The position numbers were made by a program, and so were the translations under genes. 64,000 bases of DNA from Tritrichomonas foetus (taxonomy: Eukaryota; Parabasalia; Tritrichomonadida; Tritrichomonadidae): contig MLAK01000709.1 in assembly GCA_001839685.1 (NCBI GenBank), forward strand, positions 1 through 64,000, in the 5' to 3' direction. The notes below the pieces were generated by a model. That model was not told the origin of the DNA, did no database searches, and was given only the letters and a program-made list of their open reading frames with translations. Of the stretch, positions 46,347 to 58,000 are shown piece by piece; within the stretch, counting starts at the first letter, position 1; each line of letters opens with the position of its first letter.

Positions 46347-47684
46347 ATGAAAAAGAAACGCCATTATGATTATCATTTTATTCTTAATAATAAAGGTAGA
46401 CATCAAAAAGTTAAAGGCGGTTTCTATTTGCTATATTTCTTGAAATATTCTCGTTATTCATATTTGATTCATTATTTGGATGTTTTTCTTTTATTGCTGA
46501 TAATGAGAAAACAATACCAAAACCTTCCAAAACATGACCATATTTATAAAAACTATCAAGCATCAAAAACGGACCAACCGATTAGTTTTGTGAATGATTT
46601 TGAAAACATTTATAAAATATCAATCATTGTTCCTATTTTTAATAAAGAGCATATATTAAAAAGGCTATTTAAAAATCTACTCAATCAAACTTATTCTGAT
46701 TATGAAATTGTTTTTATTGATGATGGATCAACCGATCAAAGTTATGAAATTTTAGTAAATCAAACTAAAAAAGACAAACGTATTACCATTATTCGACATT
46801 TTACGAACATGGGAACTTATCGGGCTCGCCGAAATGGATTTTTATACTCTTCCGGTGAATTCGTTATTGGAGTTGATCCTGACGATGAAATTGAACATGA
46901 AGGAATTTCTCTTTTAATGAATGAACTAAACAAAACAAAAAGATTTCCAAAACATCATTTACCTCAACAAATTAAAATAAGTAAAACTAATGAAAATAAT
47001 CCAATATTCTCTAGTCAAAAAGACAAAATAGATTATGCAGATATATATGAATATCAATTTGACTTATACTCAAGTGGATTTATGATAAGTCCAAACCATT
47101 GGAAATGTTTTAAAAATATGACACATACTAAAGAAATTGTCCAAAATTATGCCCTTCAAAAAAAAGGTTATGTTTCAAATAATTTATGGAAAAGAATGAT
47201 TCGGAGGTCAATTGCGGTTGAAGCTGTCAAAATTACTGATCTTATCATTCCTAATAAGCGCTTTACTTGGGCAGAAGATATGCTTATTACTGCTTCAGTT
47301 TTTTCTTTATCAAAATACTTAATTTGTTCGAATCTTAATATTTATCATTATAATTTTGTTAACCGTGAATTGGGAATGACTCCTCGTGAGAAGGAAGCTA
47401 ATGACAATCATTTAATTATTGCCAATAATTTTCGAAACTTTGTGTATGAATTCAAAAATATAAGAGAACTTCTCAAGAATCAAAAATATACAGAAATTAG
47501 AGATAGTTTTTATAATACTTCAACAAAAGGAGGAAAAGAAAATTTACGTGCCCTGAGTCATCTTGAAGATATTTCGTTTTATAAGGGTTATTTTGACAGT
47601 CCAATTTTAAATTCAAAAATATTCGTAGGACGTTCAGTTTATATTATTCCGAAAGAAAATCTTTTTATTATCAAGTGGATATAA
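46347..47684 (+). CDS. Family 2 glycosyltransferase, type II membrane protein
   Basis: This 445-residue protein has a basic N terminus and one membrane anchor at about residues 38-53. The GT-A catalytic domain follows with SIIVPIFNKEHILKRLFKNL, the nucleotide-binding VFIDDGSTD (122-130), Arg-rich GTYRARRNGFLYSSGEFVIG and VDPDDE (176-181) as the metal-binding DXD. A later TWAEDMLI block matches the acceptor-site ED of GT2 enzymes. It likely transfers a sugar to a surface glycan in the ER or Golgi, or to a lipid. The donor and acceptor cannot be told from sequence. Trichomonads carry rich surface lipoglycan, which is one possible product. Confidence 0.85.
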   Translation: MKKKRHYDYHFILNNKGRHQKVKGGFYLLYFLKYSRYSYLIHYLDVFLLLLIMRKQYQNLPKHDHIYKNYQASKTDQPISFVNDFENIYKISIIVPIFNKEHILKRLFKNLLNQTYSDYEIVFIDDGSTDQSYEILVNQTKKDKRITIIRHFTNMGTYRARRNGFLYSSGEFVIGVDPDDEIEHEGISLLMNELNKTKRFPKHHLPQQIKISKTNENNPIFSSQKDKIDYADIYEYQFDLYSSGFMISPNHWKCFKNMTHTKEIVQNYALQKKGYVSNNLWKRMIRRSIAVEAVKITDLIIPNKRFTWAEDMLITASVFSLSKYLICSNLNIYHYNFVNRELGMTPREKEANDNHLIIANNFRNFVYEFKNIRELLKNQKYTEIRDSFYNTSTKGGKENLRALSHLEDISFYKGYFDSPILNSKIFVGRSVYIIPKENLFIIKWI

Positions 47685-48864
47685 AAAATTCATCTATATG
47701 AAATGGCACACATCTTATCAATATCTTGTAAAAAATTTTTTGTAAATTTTGAAAATGTTTATATAAAAAGAATTCGAAAAATTATACTCTTATTGATCCT
47801 TTTTTATGAACTATATTTTATCTGGATAATTCCACATCTATAATCTCAATAATTGACTATATTTAAGTTAATATGTATAATTTCCTTGCGTTGCTTATGA
47901 TTAGATGAGTGATTTTATTTCAATAATTTGTGAAAATTATTATCGCACATTCATCATATTTATAGCACAAATCACAAGAAATTTTTTAAATAAAAAATAA
48001 AATGCAAACTCGCAATATTTTCTCTAAAACATATAAAAATAGGAATATAATATGAGAATATATGAGATTTGTAAATAAACTGTACGAGAGTTATCAGTTT
48101 TATTGCATCCTAGTGGTATTGGACATATTTACACTTCTGTCAATTTGGTGAACGATAATATTCAAATTGTTTCTAAAAGGGGACTGAATGTGTCAATATA
48201 GTAATTCTTCAAACAATATTTTATTTCCTATAAATCATCACGTATCCCGTTGACGCTTTAATTATTTTTACTTTTATTCTACTTTGCTCAATATAATTCA
48301 TATAATAATACATGGAATTGAAATATGATTGATCATCAATATGATTTAAACTATGCTTTAGATATTCACAATGTCTAAAATAAAGCTCGAAAAAATAAAT
48401 TTAAGTATCACTGTCGGTTTTATAAGTACCATCATTGATTATTGGCTTTTCCTAAAAACATTGAAGTTTACTCATATTTTTTTTCTTTGATCATGTCAGT
48501 CCGCATCATATCAAATCCTTATGTAATATGTTATGTAACAAATGCAAAGACATTAGACATTGCAATATTTGAATTAAATGGATAACTTTGAAAAGCAATA
48601 TCACTTACATCAATAATTTGCTTTGTACTGCTTATGTAAATTAAATATGTGATCGAGGTTTCACACTTTTTCCAAACCTAAATAAAAAACTTGGAATACA
48701 TGCGAGCCATACACAAAAATAACAAATTGGGAAGAATACGAAAAATATAGATAAAAAAGTTTGAGGTATTCATAGTATTTATTTTTTGTTGGTTAGCTAA
48801 AAAATAATTATTTTTCTTTCCTTTCGTTCCATGAATTGAATGCATTATTTATAATAAAACTAAA
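47685..48864. other. 1.2-kb intergenic; short protein-like fragments
   Basis: Two plus-strand stretches read like protein for 35-40 residues (HPSGIGHIYTSVNLVNDNIQ near 48105-48185; MSKIKLEKINLSITVGFIST near 48370-48430), without longer frames. Identity unknown; relics or chance. Confidence 0.35.
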
Positions 48865-49416
48865 TTAATCGTTTAAACGTGTTCCTGTTCCAACGGGTGC
48901 TGCCATTGATGGAATACCAGTTGGAATATCTGCCATTTGGATCATTGCATCCTCTGCATTTTCGGCCTCGAGGGTTGCAAGGAGATCCTCTGCACCTGCA
49001 TTCAAATCGATTTCGCCTTCACCATTGGTCATTAAATCGTGAGCAGCACCTAATTTTTGTTTAAGACCGTCCATCTTCGTTCTGTTGGCTGAAAGTTTGT
49101 CGAGGTTAATTTTGTTGGCATTCTTTTGCATACCAGCGGTTGCTTTGGACATCGTTTTGGCCATGTTTGCAGCAACTTGGGCATTTCGCATATCTGTGGC
49201 GTATCCTTGAGTTGCTGAACAACTCTGTAATAACGAAGTGGCTTGTTGGTCGTATCGAACTGCATTTTGAGCATAAAGTTGAGCTGTTTGACGATTTCCT
49301 TTCTTTAATTCAGCTTTGGCTTTATTACGTTCTTTTTGAGCTTCCTTTTGAAGTCGTTTAGCTTCACGTTCAAGTGACTTTCCATCCATTTTTACCATAA
49401 AACTTGCTTTATCCAT
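48865..49416 (-). CDS. ESCRT-III subunit, CHMP1/Did2 (Vps46) type
   Basis: This 183-residue Snf7-family protein has a basic amphipathic N-terminal half (SLEREAKRLQKEAQKERNKA, KAELKKGNRQTAQLYAQNAV), the CHMP1 signature of long helices 1 and 2. An acidic C-terminal half follows (DLLATLEAENAEDAMIQMAD). ESCRT-III polymers cut membrane necks in multivesicular-body formation and cytokinesis; CHMP1 recruits Vps4. The final helix that normally carries the MIT-interacting motif is short and the chain ends Gly-Thr-Arg-Leu-Asn-Asp, so Vps4 binding may be weak or differ. A TCATT initiator at 49432-49436 lies 18 nt upstream of the ATG. Confidence 0.88.
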   Translation of the reverse strand: MDKASFMVKMDGKSLEREAKRLQKEAQKERNKAKAELKKGNRQTAQLYAQNAVRYDQQATSLLQSCSATQGYATDMRNAQVAANMAKTMSKATAGMQKNANKINLDKLSANRTKMDGLKQKLGAAHDLMTNGEGEIDLNAGAEDLLATLEAENAEDAMIQMADIPTGIPSMAAPVGTGTRLND

Positions 49417-49431
49417 TTTTTGTTTGAAGCA

Positions 49432-49436
49432 AATGA
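49432..49436 (-). promoter_or_regulatory. Initiator (Inr) TCATT
   Basis: Minus-strand TCATT has its +1 A at 49434, 18 nt before the CHMP1 ATG. Confidence 0.55.
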
Positions 49437-49802
49437 AAAAATGATATAAAAATTAGTTGATGAAAAAAAGGCGAAATTTTTCGATAAATTTTGGAAGAAA
49501 CTGCCGGAATTGAGAAATTGATAAAAATTTGTGAGAGCAAAGATGACCGGAAAAAGGAAATTTTTGGAATAAAATTCGATTTTTCTGGTGTTAAATGGCC
49601 CTATATTCAATAACCATACCGAATAAGCATACAAAATGTCACAAAATTTCGGAGTTTTTCTGATGATAAATGGTCTGAATGAAAAAAGGCAAAGTACCAC
49701 TTCTCGTTGATGTTTAGTTTAGTATTGATTGTTATCTATTAAAATCCAAAATATTTTATTACCATAACATCACTTTTTTATAAAATATTGAAGGATTAGT
49801 AA

Positions 49803-49807
49803 TCATT
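49803..49807 (+). promoter_or_regulatory. Initiator (Inr) TCATT
   Basis: The +1 A at 49805 is 13 nt before the ATG at 49818. The two divergent genes share about 400 bp. Confidence 0.55.
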
Positions 49808-49817
49808 GTAAAAAAAG

Positions 49818-51839
49818 ATGTCTGCTTCAGCAACAATTGGATCCATCATTACATTTTTACAGTCGATTGGAATATCTTTGAATTTTAACATAAAATGGCC
49901 ACATTGGATTCAGAGCTTTTTTGATATTTTTACTGATGTTTCAGCATTTTTCCTCAATTTCTTTGATTCAAGGTATCTTTTGCTAATTATGATGGTTGTT
50001 ATTCCTGGGTTAATTGACATTTTTGCGAACTTAATTTCAGAAAGTGCATTAACACTTTTTCTACACCTTATTGACTTAGGTGTGATTGCGGCAGTTACTC
50101 TCTTAACAGGATTTTTATCAGGTTTGACAGCATTTTATTATGGTTCATTTGGATGTTTAGCATATTTATTATTAAGATTGTTTTTCATGATAAAAAATTA
50201 TAAAAAGCATAAAGAATTTAGTGTAGAAACTATTATGAGAGATATTATCAAACATTACATTGGAAAAATTAATCCCAATTTCTCCGAAATAACCTCAATT
50301 GATAAATACCATAATTATTTGATCAAATTAAATGTACATCAAAAACCTTTTAGTAGAAAAACTGCAGGACTTCTCATCGCATTTGATTTATTAATTGTTA
50401 TACTTGTTATTACTTTATGTACTACTGTTGGAACAATCACTTTACCTTCAACGATTTGCACACTTTTATTTTTCATGTTTATTACAATTTTGTATTTTTT
50501 TAACAGTGGAAGAAAAACATTTCATATATTATCAAATTTCTGTAAACATTGGGGATTGAGATTAATCTTCTTTGGAATTGAAATTATTTATATTCCTGTT
50601 ACTCGTTTTATTTTTCGGTTTTATATTCCCTATCATTTTTCATGTGGTGAAGGCAAATATTTGGTGAATCCGTTAAAAGGTTTATTTGTTGGAACACAAA
50701 GACAACTAATTGGCTGTTACAATTGCACTATTAATTTAAATACATCATTGTGTATGCAACTATGTGATGGTCATTTTGAAAAACGTGTTAGAAATGATAT
50801 AGGCTTAGAATATCATGATGATATTATTATTGAATTCATGTATTGTTTAGTTTATGGCACTTTTGTAATTGTTGTTGGAGTTCCACTGCTTTGGTCAATC
50901 TACATAAAGAAAAACAAAAAGCTTCTTCAAACAATTCCAATTTATGGAGATACAATTGAGAAGAAATGGGAGCATTTGGTGATGATGTTTTCAACAAATG
51001 GAATTTTCTTCTTCGATTGCTATAAAATGAATAATTCCTTTTGGACTGTTTGGTATTTTGCTTTACGATTTATGCTGAATTTAATTATCGAATTAAGTCA
51101 ATCTGTTAATAAGTTTATTTTAGTTGCTTTAACAGTGATTTATATTTTGCAAGTTGTAGTTTTGATCAAAAGAAAACCATACCTATCTAATTTTAATACC
51201 ATTGTGGATATCGTATTTTTTGTATTAAATGCAATTTTTACGATTATACCACTTCTTGTCTTATGTGGTGTAGAAATTGGAAACTCTGCAACTATTTCAG
51301 TATTTGCTTTAGTTGTTGCGATTCCAGGAATAGTTCCCATTTTCGTTCGTTTTATCAATAATCGAAAAATGAAGTCAAACAAAAAATATCGAAAAAGAAT
51401 ATTTTATGATGAAGGTAATGAAGAAGATGATCAATATGAAGATAATTTAAAGAGAATGGCCAAACTTAAACTCGACCTCTCCAAATCAATTGAAACTCAA
51501 TGGCAGCAAAAATTATATCCAAACGTTGTTGACGAGTCAGTTGACATCGTTGAAGGCAAAATTAAATCAATTGAAGATGTTCTCAAAAATAACGGAATCA
51601 TTGATGACACAAAACTTTTATGTACAGCAAGCAGACACAGAACGATAAAAATGCTCAGAAAAATGTATAACACACTAGATAGAATTATCGATAATTACAC
51701 AATTTCAGAGCTAGCCATGATTATGAGATGTGTTATAGATATTGGATTTTTAATTTTGATGTTCTTTACTGTCAGAGGAATTATTAATCATTCTGGTAGT
51801 GATGTTGATGTATGGCCATGCTCTGATCCTGTTTATTAA
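49818..51839 (+). CDS. Polytopic membrane protein, about 11 membrane segments
   Basis: This 673-residue protein has hydrophobic segments at about 52-72, 79-99, 100-122, 186-207, 213-231, 255-275, 346-367, 420-440, 442-461, 473-496 and 500-520. A last one lies near 645-662. Between 280 and 345 is a loop with several Cys (GCYNCTINLNTSLCMQLCDG), probably extracellular or lumenal. An acidic/basic cytosolic stretch covers 525-620. The final block of closely spaced helices ending with a charged cytosolic region resembles TRP-like and related expanded trichomonad membrane families, but no pore motif is clear. Treat as a conserved-looking membrane protein of unknown function. Confidence 0.75.
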   Translation: MSASATIGSIITFLQSIGISLNFNIKWPHWIQSFFDIFTDVSAFFLNFFDSRYLLLIMMVVIPGLIDIFANLISESALTLFLHLIDLGVIAAVTLLTGFLSGLTAFYYGSFGCLAYLLLRLFFMIKNYKKHKEFSVETIMRDIIKHYIGKINPNFSEITSIDKYHNYLIKLNVHQKPFSRKTAGLLIAFDLLIVILVITLCTTVGTITLPSTICTLLFFMFITILYFFNSGRKTFHILSNFCKHWGLRLIFFGIEIIYIPVTRFIFRFYIPYHFSCGEGKYLVNPLKGLFVGTQRQLIGCYNCTINLNTSLCMQLCDGHFEKRVRNDIGLEYHDDIIIEFMYCLVYGTFVIVVGVPLLWSIYIKKNKKLLQTIPIYGDTIEKKWEHLVMMFSTNGIFFFDCYKMNNSFWTVWYFALRFMLNLIIELSQSVNKFILVALTVIYILQVVVLIKRKPYLSNFNTIVDIVFFVLNAIFTIIPLLVLCGVEIGNSATISVFALVVAIPGIVPIFVRFINNRKMKSNKKYRKRIFYDEGNEEDDQYEDNLKRMAKLKLDLSKSIETQWQQKLYPNVVDESVDIVEGKIKSIEDVLKNNGIIDDTKLLCTASRHRTIKMLRKMYNTLDRIIDNYTISELAMIMRCVIDIGFLILMFFTVRGIINHSGSDVDVWPCSDPVY

Positions 51840-52315
51840 ATCTGTAGAATATATCGAAAATCGTTTACTTATTCACTTTCGAATCTTTTTGAAACAATAT
51901 CGTTTACTTTTATTGAGATGATTTTGATTTCGGAATTTATCTTAACGTCCAAGAAACTTTCAAAAAGATAAATTTCTATGGTCCTTCAATCATCAGTATT
52001 CAAAAAAGAGCGCACATATAGAATTTCAGTAAACTTTTTGAGAAATTTTACTTCCCCGAGTGAACAAACTTGTCACTTTTTAGTGCGCCATTTTCGTTTT
52101 TCAATGGTAAATAAATTGAATGAACACATAGAAAGATATCTCTAATTCAATACAAATTGCAGAAATAACTTGAATTTGTCTGGTTATTCAATTTCTTCCA
52201 TAAACTACAGAAATTACTAATTTCCTCACTTTTTCATCATCAAAGAGATGAAATGCAAGCGCCAAAAAATTTTAACTTCACTTTTTAATTCCACCACTCC
52301 TTTATTTACTACCGA
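51840..52315. other. Intergenic upstream of ribonucleotide reductase
   Basis: No coding frame. CTCCTTTATTTACTACCG lies just before the ATG. CCTTT there resembles the M5 core promoter element known from Trichomonas vaginalis. Confidence 0.4.
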
Positions 52316-54718
52316 ATGTTCGTTATCAAAAGATCTACAATGATGAAGCAGGAGTACGATCTCAAGAAGGTTCGTACTACCATCGACTATGCAACGAAAA
52401 ATCTATCCGGTGTTTCAGCCGCCGAGCTTGAAAGGCGTGCCTCGATGCAATTCATCAACAATATCAAAACAACTGACATCCAGCAAATCCTCATCCGCAC
52501 TGCTGCCGACTTGATCAGCGAAGAGAGGCCAAATTACCAATTTGTCGCAAGCCGTTTGATGATTGGTGACCTCAGAAAGGAAGTGTGGGGCTCCTTCCTT
52601 CCCAAAGAATCCCTCTACAACCGAATCAAAGACCGCATCAACAATTACCACTGCTATGACGATGTTATTCTCGACAAATATTCAGAAGAAGAAATGGCTG
52701 ACCTCGAAAATGAAGTCATCGTTTACGATAGAGACTTCGATTTAACTTATTCCGGCATCCGCCAATTCTACGATAAGTATCTCACCAAAAATCGAAAGAC
52801 AAATGCCATTTATGAACTTCCACAAGAAGCAAACATCCTTATCTGCATGTATATGTTCAAAGATTACCCATCAGATGAACGTAAGAAATATGTGAAAGAA
52901 ATGTATGACAAGCTCTCAACGTTCCTTATTTCACTTCCAACGCCAATCTACGCAGGCGTCCGGTCAAACATGAGGCAGTTTTCTTCATGCTGCGTCATTG
53001 ATTGTGGTGATAACACCAATTCGATTTTGTCAACAAATTACATCATCGGAAAAGCCACTACAAAACGGTTTGGCCTTGGTGTTCACATCGGAAAGATTCG
53101 CGGTGTTGGCGCAAGCGTCTCAAATGGAACAGTCATTCACACCGGCGTTGTTCCATTTTTGAAAATGTTTGAGGCGACGACCAAGGGGTTCGTCCAAAAT
53201 GGCCTCAGGGGCGGCGGCGGCACCATTTCATTTCCATTCTGGCACTGGGAAGTTGAAACTCTTCTCGAACTCAAAAACAACAAAGGCGTTGTTGAAAATC
53301 GTGTGAGAAGCCTTGACTATTCTATCGGCCTGAACAAATTCTTTTTACAGCGTGCTCTGAAAAATGATTTCATCACGCTTTTCAGCTCCGAAGAAGTTCC
53401 CCTTCTCGCCAATGACTACAGGCACTCTTTCGAAGAGTTCACAAGAATCTACACTGAATATGAAGCGAAGGAAGGAATTCGCAAGAAGAGGATCTCCGCC
53501 CTCGACATGCTCAAAAAGATCGCTACAGAAAGATTCGAAACCGGAAGAATCTACGTTTATTTCATGGACAATATGAATGATTTCGGCGTCTTCAAGGAAT
53601 CAATCTACAGCTCGAATCTTTGTCAGGAAATCGCACTTCCAACAACACCATCAGACATTCTCAGTGGTGAAGGACTTGTTTCAGTTTGCATCCTTTCGTG
53701 CATCAATGTTGGACGTTTGAAGAATTTCGGTGATCTCGAACAAGTCAGTGAAATCATCGTTCGCTTCCTTGATGAAATGATTGATTATCAAGATTATGAA
53801 TTCCCACAACTTCGTGAGAGCGCAGTCAAATACAGGCCACTTGGAATTGGAATTTCTGATCTTTTCCATCTTCTTGCAAGAAAAGGACTTAAATATAATT
53901 CCAAGGAAACATATGAATACGTTCACCGATTAATGGAACATTTCCAATATTCACTTTTGAACGCTTCTTGCAAACTTGCAAAGGAAAAAGGTCCTTGCGA
54001 ATATTTCGAACGCTCGAAATATTCATCCGGCTATTTACCAATTGATGAATATAAGCGTTCAATTGACACTCTCGGTGACTTCAAATTAGAGTGTGACTGG
54101 GAAAGATTAAGAGATGATATTAAGAAGTATGGTTTAAGAAATACTTGCCTTTCTGCCATTCCACCTACTGCTTCAAGCAGTTCTATCTCAAACAGTACAC
54201 CTGGAATTGATCCACCAAAATCTGTGGCGACAACCAAAATGTCTAAGTATGGAACATTCAAACAAATTGCACCTGACTATGACCTTTATAAGGAAAGCTA
54301 TCAATTCCAAAAAGATGTAAAATCAACAGAATACTTTAAACTCATCGGTGTAATTCAGAAATTCATTGATCAAGGAATTTCTACAAATAGTTTCTATATG
54401 TCGGACGATGATGTTTCAATTGGTGATGTTGTTAAGGAAATTACAACTGCTTATTCTTATGGACTTAAGTCACTCTACTACTTGAACTCCAATAAAGGAA
54501 CAGACAAAGATGTGAAACAAGCAATGTCAACAAAAGGAATTGGTGCCAAATCCAGCCAAAAGCAAACACCTGCACCTTCAACTTATGTTAGACCACATTC
54601 ACATGTGAACGCAAATGCACATCAATTCGAAGAAGAAGATTCATCAAGTGATAACTATGCTAATGCTACTACAGAAGATGAAGATGAAGGATGTGCTGGT
54701 GGTGCTTGTTCGATTTAA
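52316..54718 (+). CDS. nrdA: Class I ribonucleotide reductase alpha chain, bacterial NrdA type
   Basis: This 800-residue enzyme reduces ribonucleoside diphosphates to deoxyribonucleotides together with a radical-bearing beta chain. An ATP-cone (about 1-95) starts the protein (KTTDIQQILIRTAADLISEE). Active-site residues are present: Cys225 in SSCCVID, Asn434/Cys436/Glu438 in NLCQE, the partner Cys458, and the radical-transfer Tyr-Tyr at 721-722. The C-terminal shuttle pair reads Cys-Ala-Gly-Gly-Ala-Cys (793-798). Wording such as SSSSISNSTPGIDPP and YGTFKQIAPDYDLYKESY follows the E. coli NrdA type rather than the eukaryotic R1 type. An extra spacer of about 35 residues precedes the final Cys pair. 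The beta chain is not in this window. The first half has clearly higher GC than the neighbours. Confidence 0.95.
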   Translation: MFVIKRSTMMKQEYDLKKVRTTIDYATKNLSGVSAAELERRASMQFINNIKTTDIQQILIRTAADLISEERPNYQFVASRLMIGDLRKEVWGSFLPKESLYNRIKDRINNYHCYDDVILDKYSEEEMADLENEVIVYDRDFDLTYSGIRQFYDKYLTKNRKTNAIYELPQEANILICMYMFKDYPSDERKKYVKEMYDKLSTFLISLPTPIYAGVRSNMRQFSSCCVIDCGDNTNSILSTNYIIGKATTKRFGLGVHIGKIRGVGASVSNGTVIHTGVVPFLKMFEATTKGFVQNGLRGGGGTISFPFWHWEVETLLELKNNKGVVENRVRSLDYSIGLNKFFLQRALKNDFITLFSSEEVPLLANDYRHSFEEFTRIYTEYEAKEGIRKKRISALDMLKKIATERFETGRIYVYFMDNMNDFGVFKESIYSSNLCQEIALPTTPSDILSGEGLVSVCILSCINVGRLKNFGDLEQVSEIIVRFLDEMIDYQDYEFPQLRESAVKYRPLGIGISDLFHLLARKGLKYNSKETYEYVHRLMEHFQYSLLNASCKLAKEKGPCEYFERSKYSSGYLPIDEYKRSIDTLGDFKLECDWERLRDDIKKYGLRNTCLSAIPPTASSSSISNSTPGIDPPKSVATTKMSKYGTFKQIAPDYDLYKESYQFQKDVKSTEYFKLIGVIQKFIDQGISTNSFYMSDDDVSIGDVVKEITTAYSYGLKSLYYLNSNKGTDKDVKQAMSTKGIGAKSSQKQTPAPSTYVRPHSHVNANAHQFEEEDSSSDNYANATTEDEDEGCAGGACSI

Positions 54719-55092
54719 ATTTGTTGGGTGAATTTAGTAAAATATTAATATTATGAGCATTTAATAAGTTTTCATTTATTCCTTATGATTTTAACTTTCA
54801 GAATATACATACATACATATACTTACTTATATATATATATATATTAATATATACCGCTTTAAATCTTTAAGCTAAGATAAAATATCTTAGTTATAAGGAA
54901 AAAAGATGTTGAAACATTTGTCGCTACCGATATGTATAAATAATATTACAGACAAAACTACCTAAAAAATATTATGAAAAATTTATAAATAGCAGTAATT
55001 ACGTGGTCGAAAAAAATATTCTGAAAAGATAAGAGAAATTCAGTTAAAAAACAGTTTAATTAATGCAGCTTAATTTTAAAAATCTTTAAATT
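54719..55092. other. Intergenic between convergent genes
   Basis: It holds a (TA)n tract at about 54811-54855 and a small exact hairpin, CTAAGATA-AAA-TATCTTAG, at about 54872-54890. No gene. Confidence 0.55.
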
Positions 55093-58000
55093 TTAAGAAG
55101 ATCTTCTTTGTTTCTTGAGAAAAGTCTCAAGGTTCTGAGCAAGTCCACTGATCTCTAACTTCTTTGCAATTTTATCAAGAATCAAATTGGTTCTTTTTTC
55201 AATATTTTCATTTTCATTTTTATTCACTTCTTTTTGACTAATTTCCATGCTTTTTTCAATTTGTGTGAAGGCAATTTGATATTGTTGAATAATATTATTA
55301 TAATTAATGACTTGTTTTGATAATTCTTGGTATTTATTAAGTTGTTTTTTCGCAGTTTCATCAACACTAGCTTCATTAATAAACTTATTCTCAATTTTAT
55401 GTTTTTCATTTAATAGAGCTTGAAAATCATCTTCTCGCTTTTGTAATCTCTGTCTAAGAGCTTCATTTGCTTTTGATAATATGTTAACTTGTTTTTGAAA
55501 TAGTTCAAGCTCATAAGTGACTTGATGAGCTCTTGCTACACCAATGTCATCCTCATCAAGTTTTTTAAACTCTGATTTTAATTTTTTCATCTTTTTTTCA
55601 GCTTCATCTCGTTGAATTTCTTTTCCTTTTACGTAAACTAGAGTATTATTCTGGTCTGAATTATTGCATGCATATCTTAAATCAGCATAACGTTCTTTAA
55701 TTTTCTGATATTTTTCAATTGCATCACTGACAGAAAGGAAATTATTTTGAGATTGCTCAAGTTTATTTCTTTCTTCTAGTAAAAGATCAGACTGTGTTTT
55801 CATTTCTGTGAGTTTATTGTAAGCTTTCGATGAATAATCCTTTTGTTTTTCAAGCTCTTGATTTAATTCACGAATTAGTTTTCTGAGCTTTTCTAATTCA
55901 TTATCTGATGATTTTTTATGCGATTTTAATTTTATAATTATAGAATTTTTCTCTTCGAGTTCTCCTTGTAATTGGATTAATTTTTGTTCATATTTTCCAA
56001 TTTCAGTAGTAGTGTCATTCAATTTCTTTTGATTTTCTTTTAATTCTTTAATTAATTTTCTGAAGTCATTGTTTTCAGCTGTCAAAGCTTTGATATTTTC
56101 CGATTTATTTTTAATTTTCTCATTTGCTTCTTCAATTTTCTTATTCAATCGATTAATTTTCTTATTATAGCTTGAAACACTATGGCTCATATCATTTTGT
56201 TGGTTTGAAAGGTCTTCTATTTCAGCATTTAAGTTTTCAATGTTTTCTTGAGCTTCTTGATTTACTTTTTGAAGATTGGCAATTTGTTCAGATAAATCTT
56301 TGTTCTTTTGTCCAGATTTTTTCAAAGAATTGTTTGTTTGTTCCAATTTTTTGGAAATGTCTTCCAGTTGTTTATCACATTCTTCTTTATTTTTAGTTGT
56401 TTCCTTGATCAAGTTTTCAAGATCTTTAATAATTTGATCTTTTGTTTTATTTTCTTGTTTGAATTGTTCAATTTTTTGATTATTTTCTTGTTGTGTTTCT
56501 TTGGTTTGATTTTTGAGTCTTTCTTTGTCGTTTTGAAGTACTTGAATATGATTTTGAAGTTCTTTAATTTTATCTGTGAGTTGTTGAATTTGTTGTTCAT
56601 TTTCATTCATTTCATCAAGTGATTGAGTCAATTCATTGATTCTTTTTTCAGAATTTGTTAGTAACTCTTGTAATTCGTTAATTGAATTCATATTCTTATT
56701 ATTTTGATCAATCAATTTTTCATTTTGATCATTTAATTCGGTGATGGAGATTTTAGAATTCTTAATTTGTGAACGAAGATCCTTAATTTCTGATTGCATT
56801 TCATCAATTTGTTGTTTCTGTATATCATTCTTCGATTTAAGAGCACTGTTGTCATTTGTCATGGTTATAATTTGAATTTTGAGCTGTTTATTATCTTTTT
56901 CTATTTCATCAAATGAGCTTTGAAGTTCTTTCAATTGGTTTTTAAGTGAATTAATTCTTTCTTTATTTTCTGTTGTGGTATGATCAATTTCTTTTTGTTT
57001 TTGAAGTTCGAGTTCCAAATCTGAAATCATCTTCAGCTTCTCTCTAAACTGGTCTTTCAATTCTCGTTTTTTATTTCGAACTTTCTCTAATGAATCTGTT
57101 GATAGTTTCAATTGACTTTCAACATTGTTCAAATGATTATTTTGAATTTTGAGATCTTTGTTTTCAAGGATTTTTTCATTTAATTCCATTTCCATTTCTT
57201 CTTTCTTCTTTTTAAGGTTTTCTATTTTTGTTGTTAATGAGTCAGTGCCGATGTATTGCTCACTTATTTTTTTCAGTTCAATTTCCAATTGAATTTTTTC
57301 ATTTTCAAGTTGTTTAGCGCGAGTTTTTTCTTCCTTTTTACGTTTTTTAAGATGCTCGATTCTTGCAGTAAGCTCATCCATGTTTCCATTTTTCTTTAAT
57401 TGTTCAATGATTACACGATCATATAACAATTCTTTATTTAATTCATCTTTTTCATTTTGAAGAGCTTGTTTTGCAGCTTTTAATTTGTGAATTTGTTCCA
57501 TTAGTTTTTGTGTTTCTGTCGATTCTTTCAATTGAGTTAATTCGTTTTGAAGTTCATTAATTCGAACATCATATTCATTATTTTCATTTTTCAAGTGATT
57601 TAATTGCCCTTTCAGCATACTGTTCTTTTCTTTCAATTCTGACAACCTTTCAGATAATTTTTGGGTTTCTGAACTCTCATTTTTCAGTTGTTCATTTTCA
57701 GCTTTAAGTTTATTCAAATTTTGTGTTACAGAATTCAGTTTAGACTTCAAATTTGAATTATCTATACTCATTTCTTTAATAGCTTCGGTATTTCCACCTG
57801 CATGTTGAAGAGTTTTCTTTAAATTTTCGATTTCTGCCTTTAAGTCTTCAGTTTCACCAAAAACGTCATTATATTTGGTTTGCAATTCAGTTAATTGATT
57901 TCCAGCTTCTTCTGCAGCGCGTTTAAACTTTTCTTGTTTGTCACATCTTTGTTGTAATTTGATGTAACTTTTATTAAGTTGTTCCAAATTAGCTTGTAAG

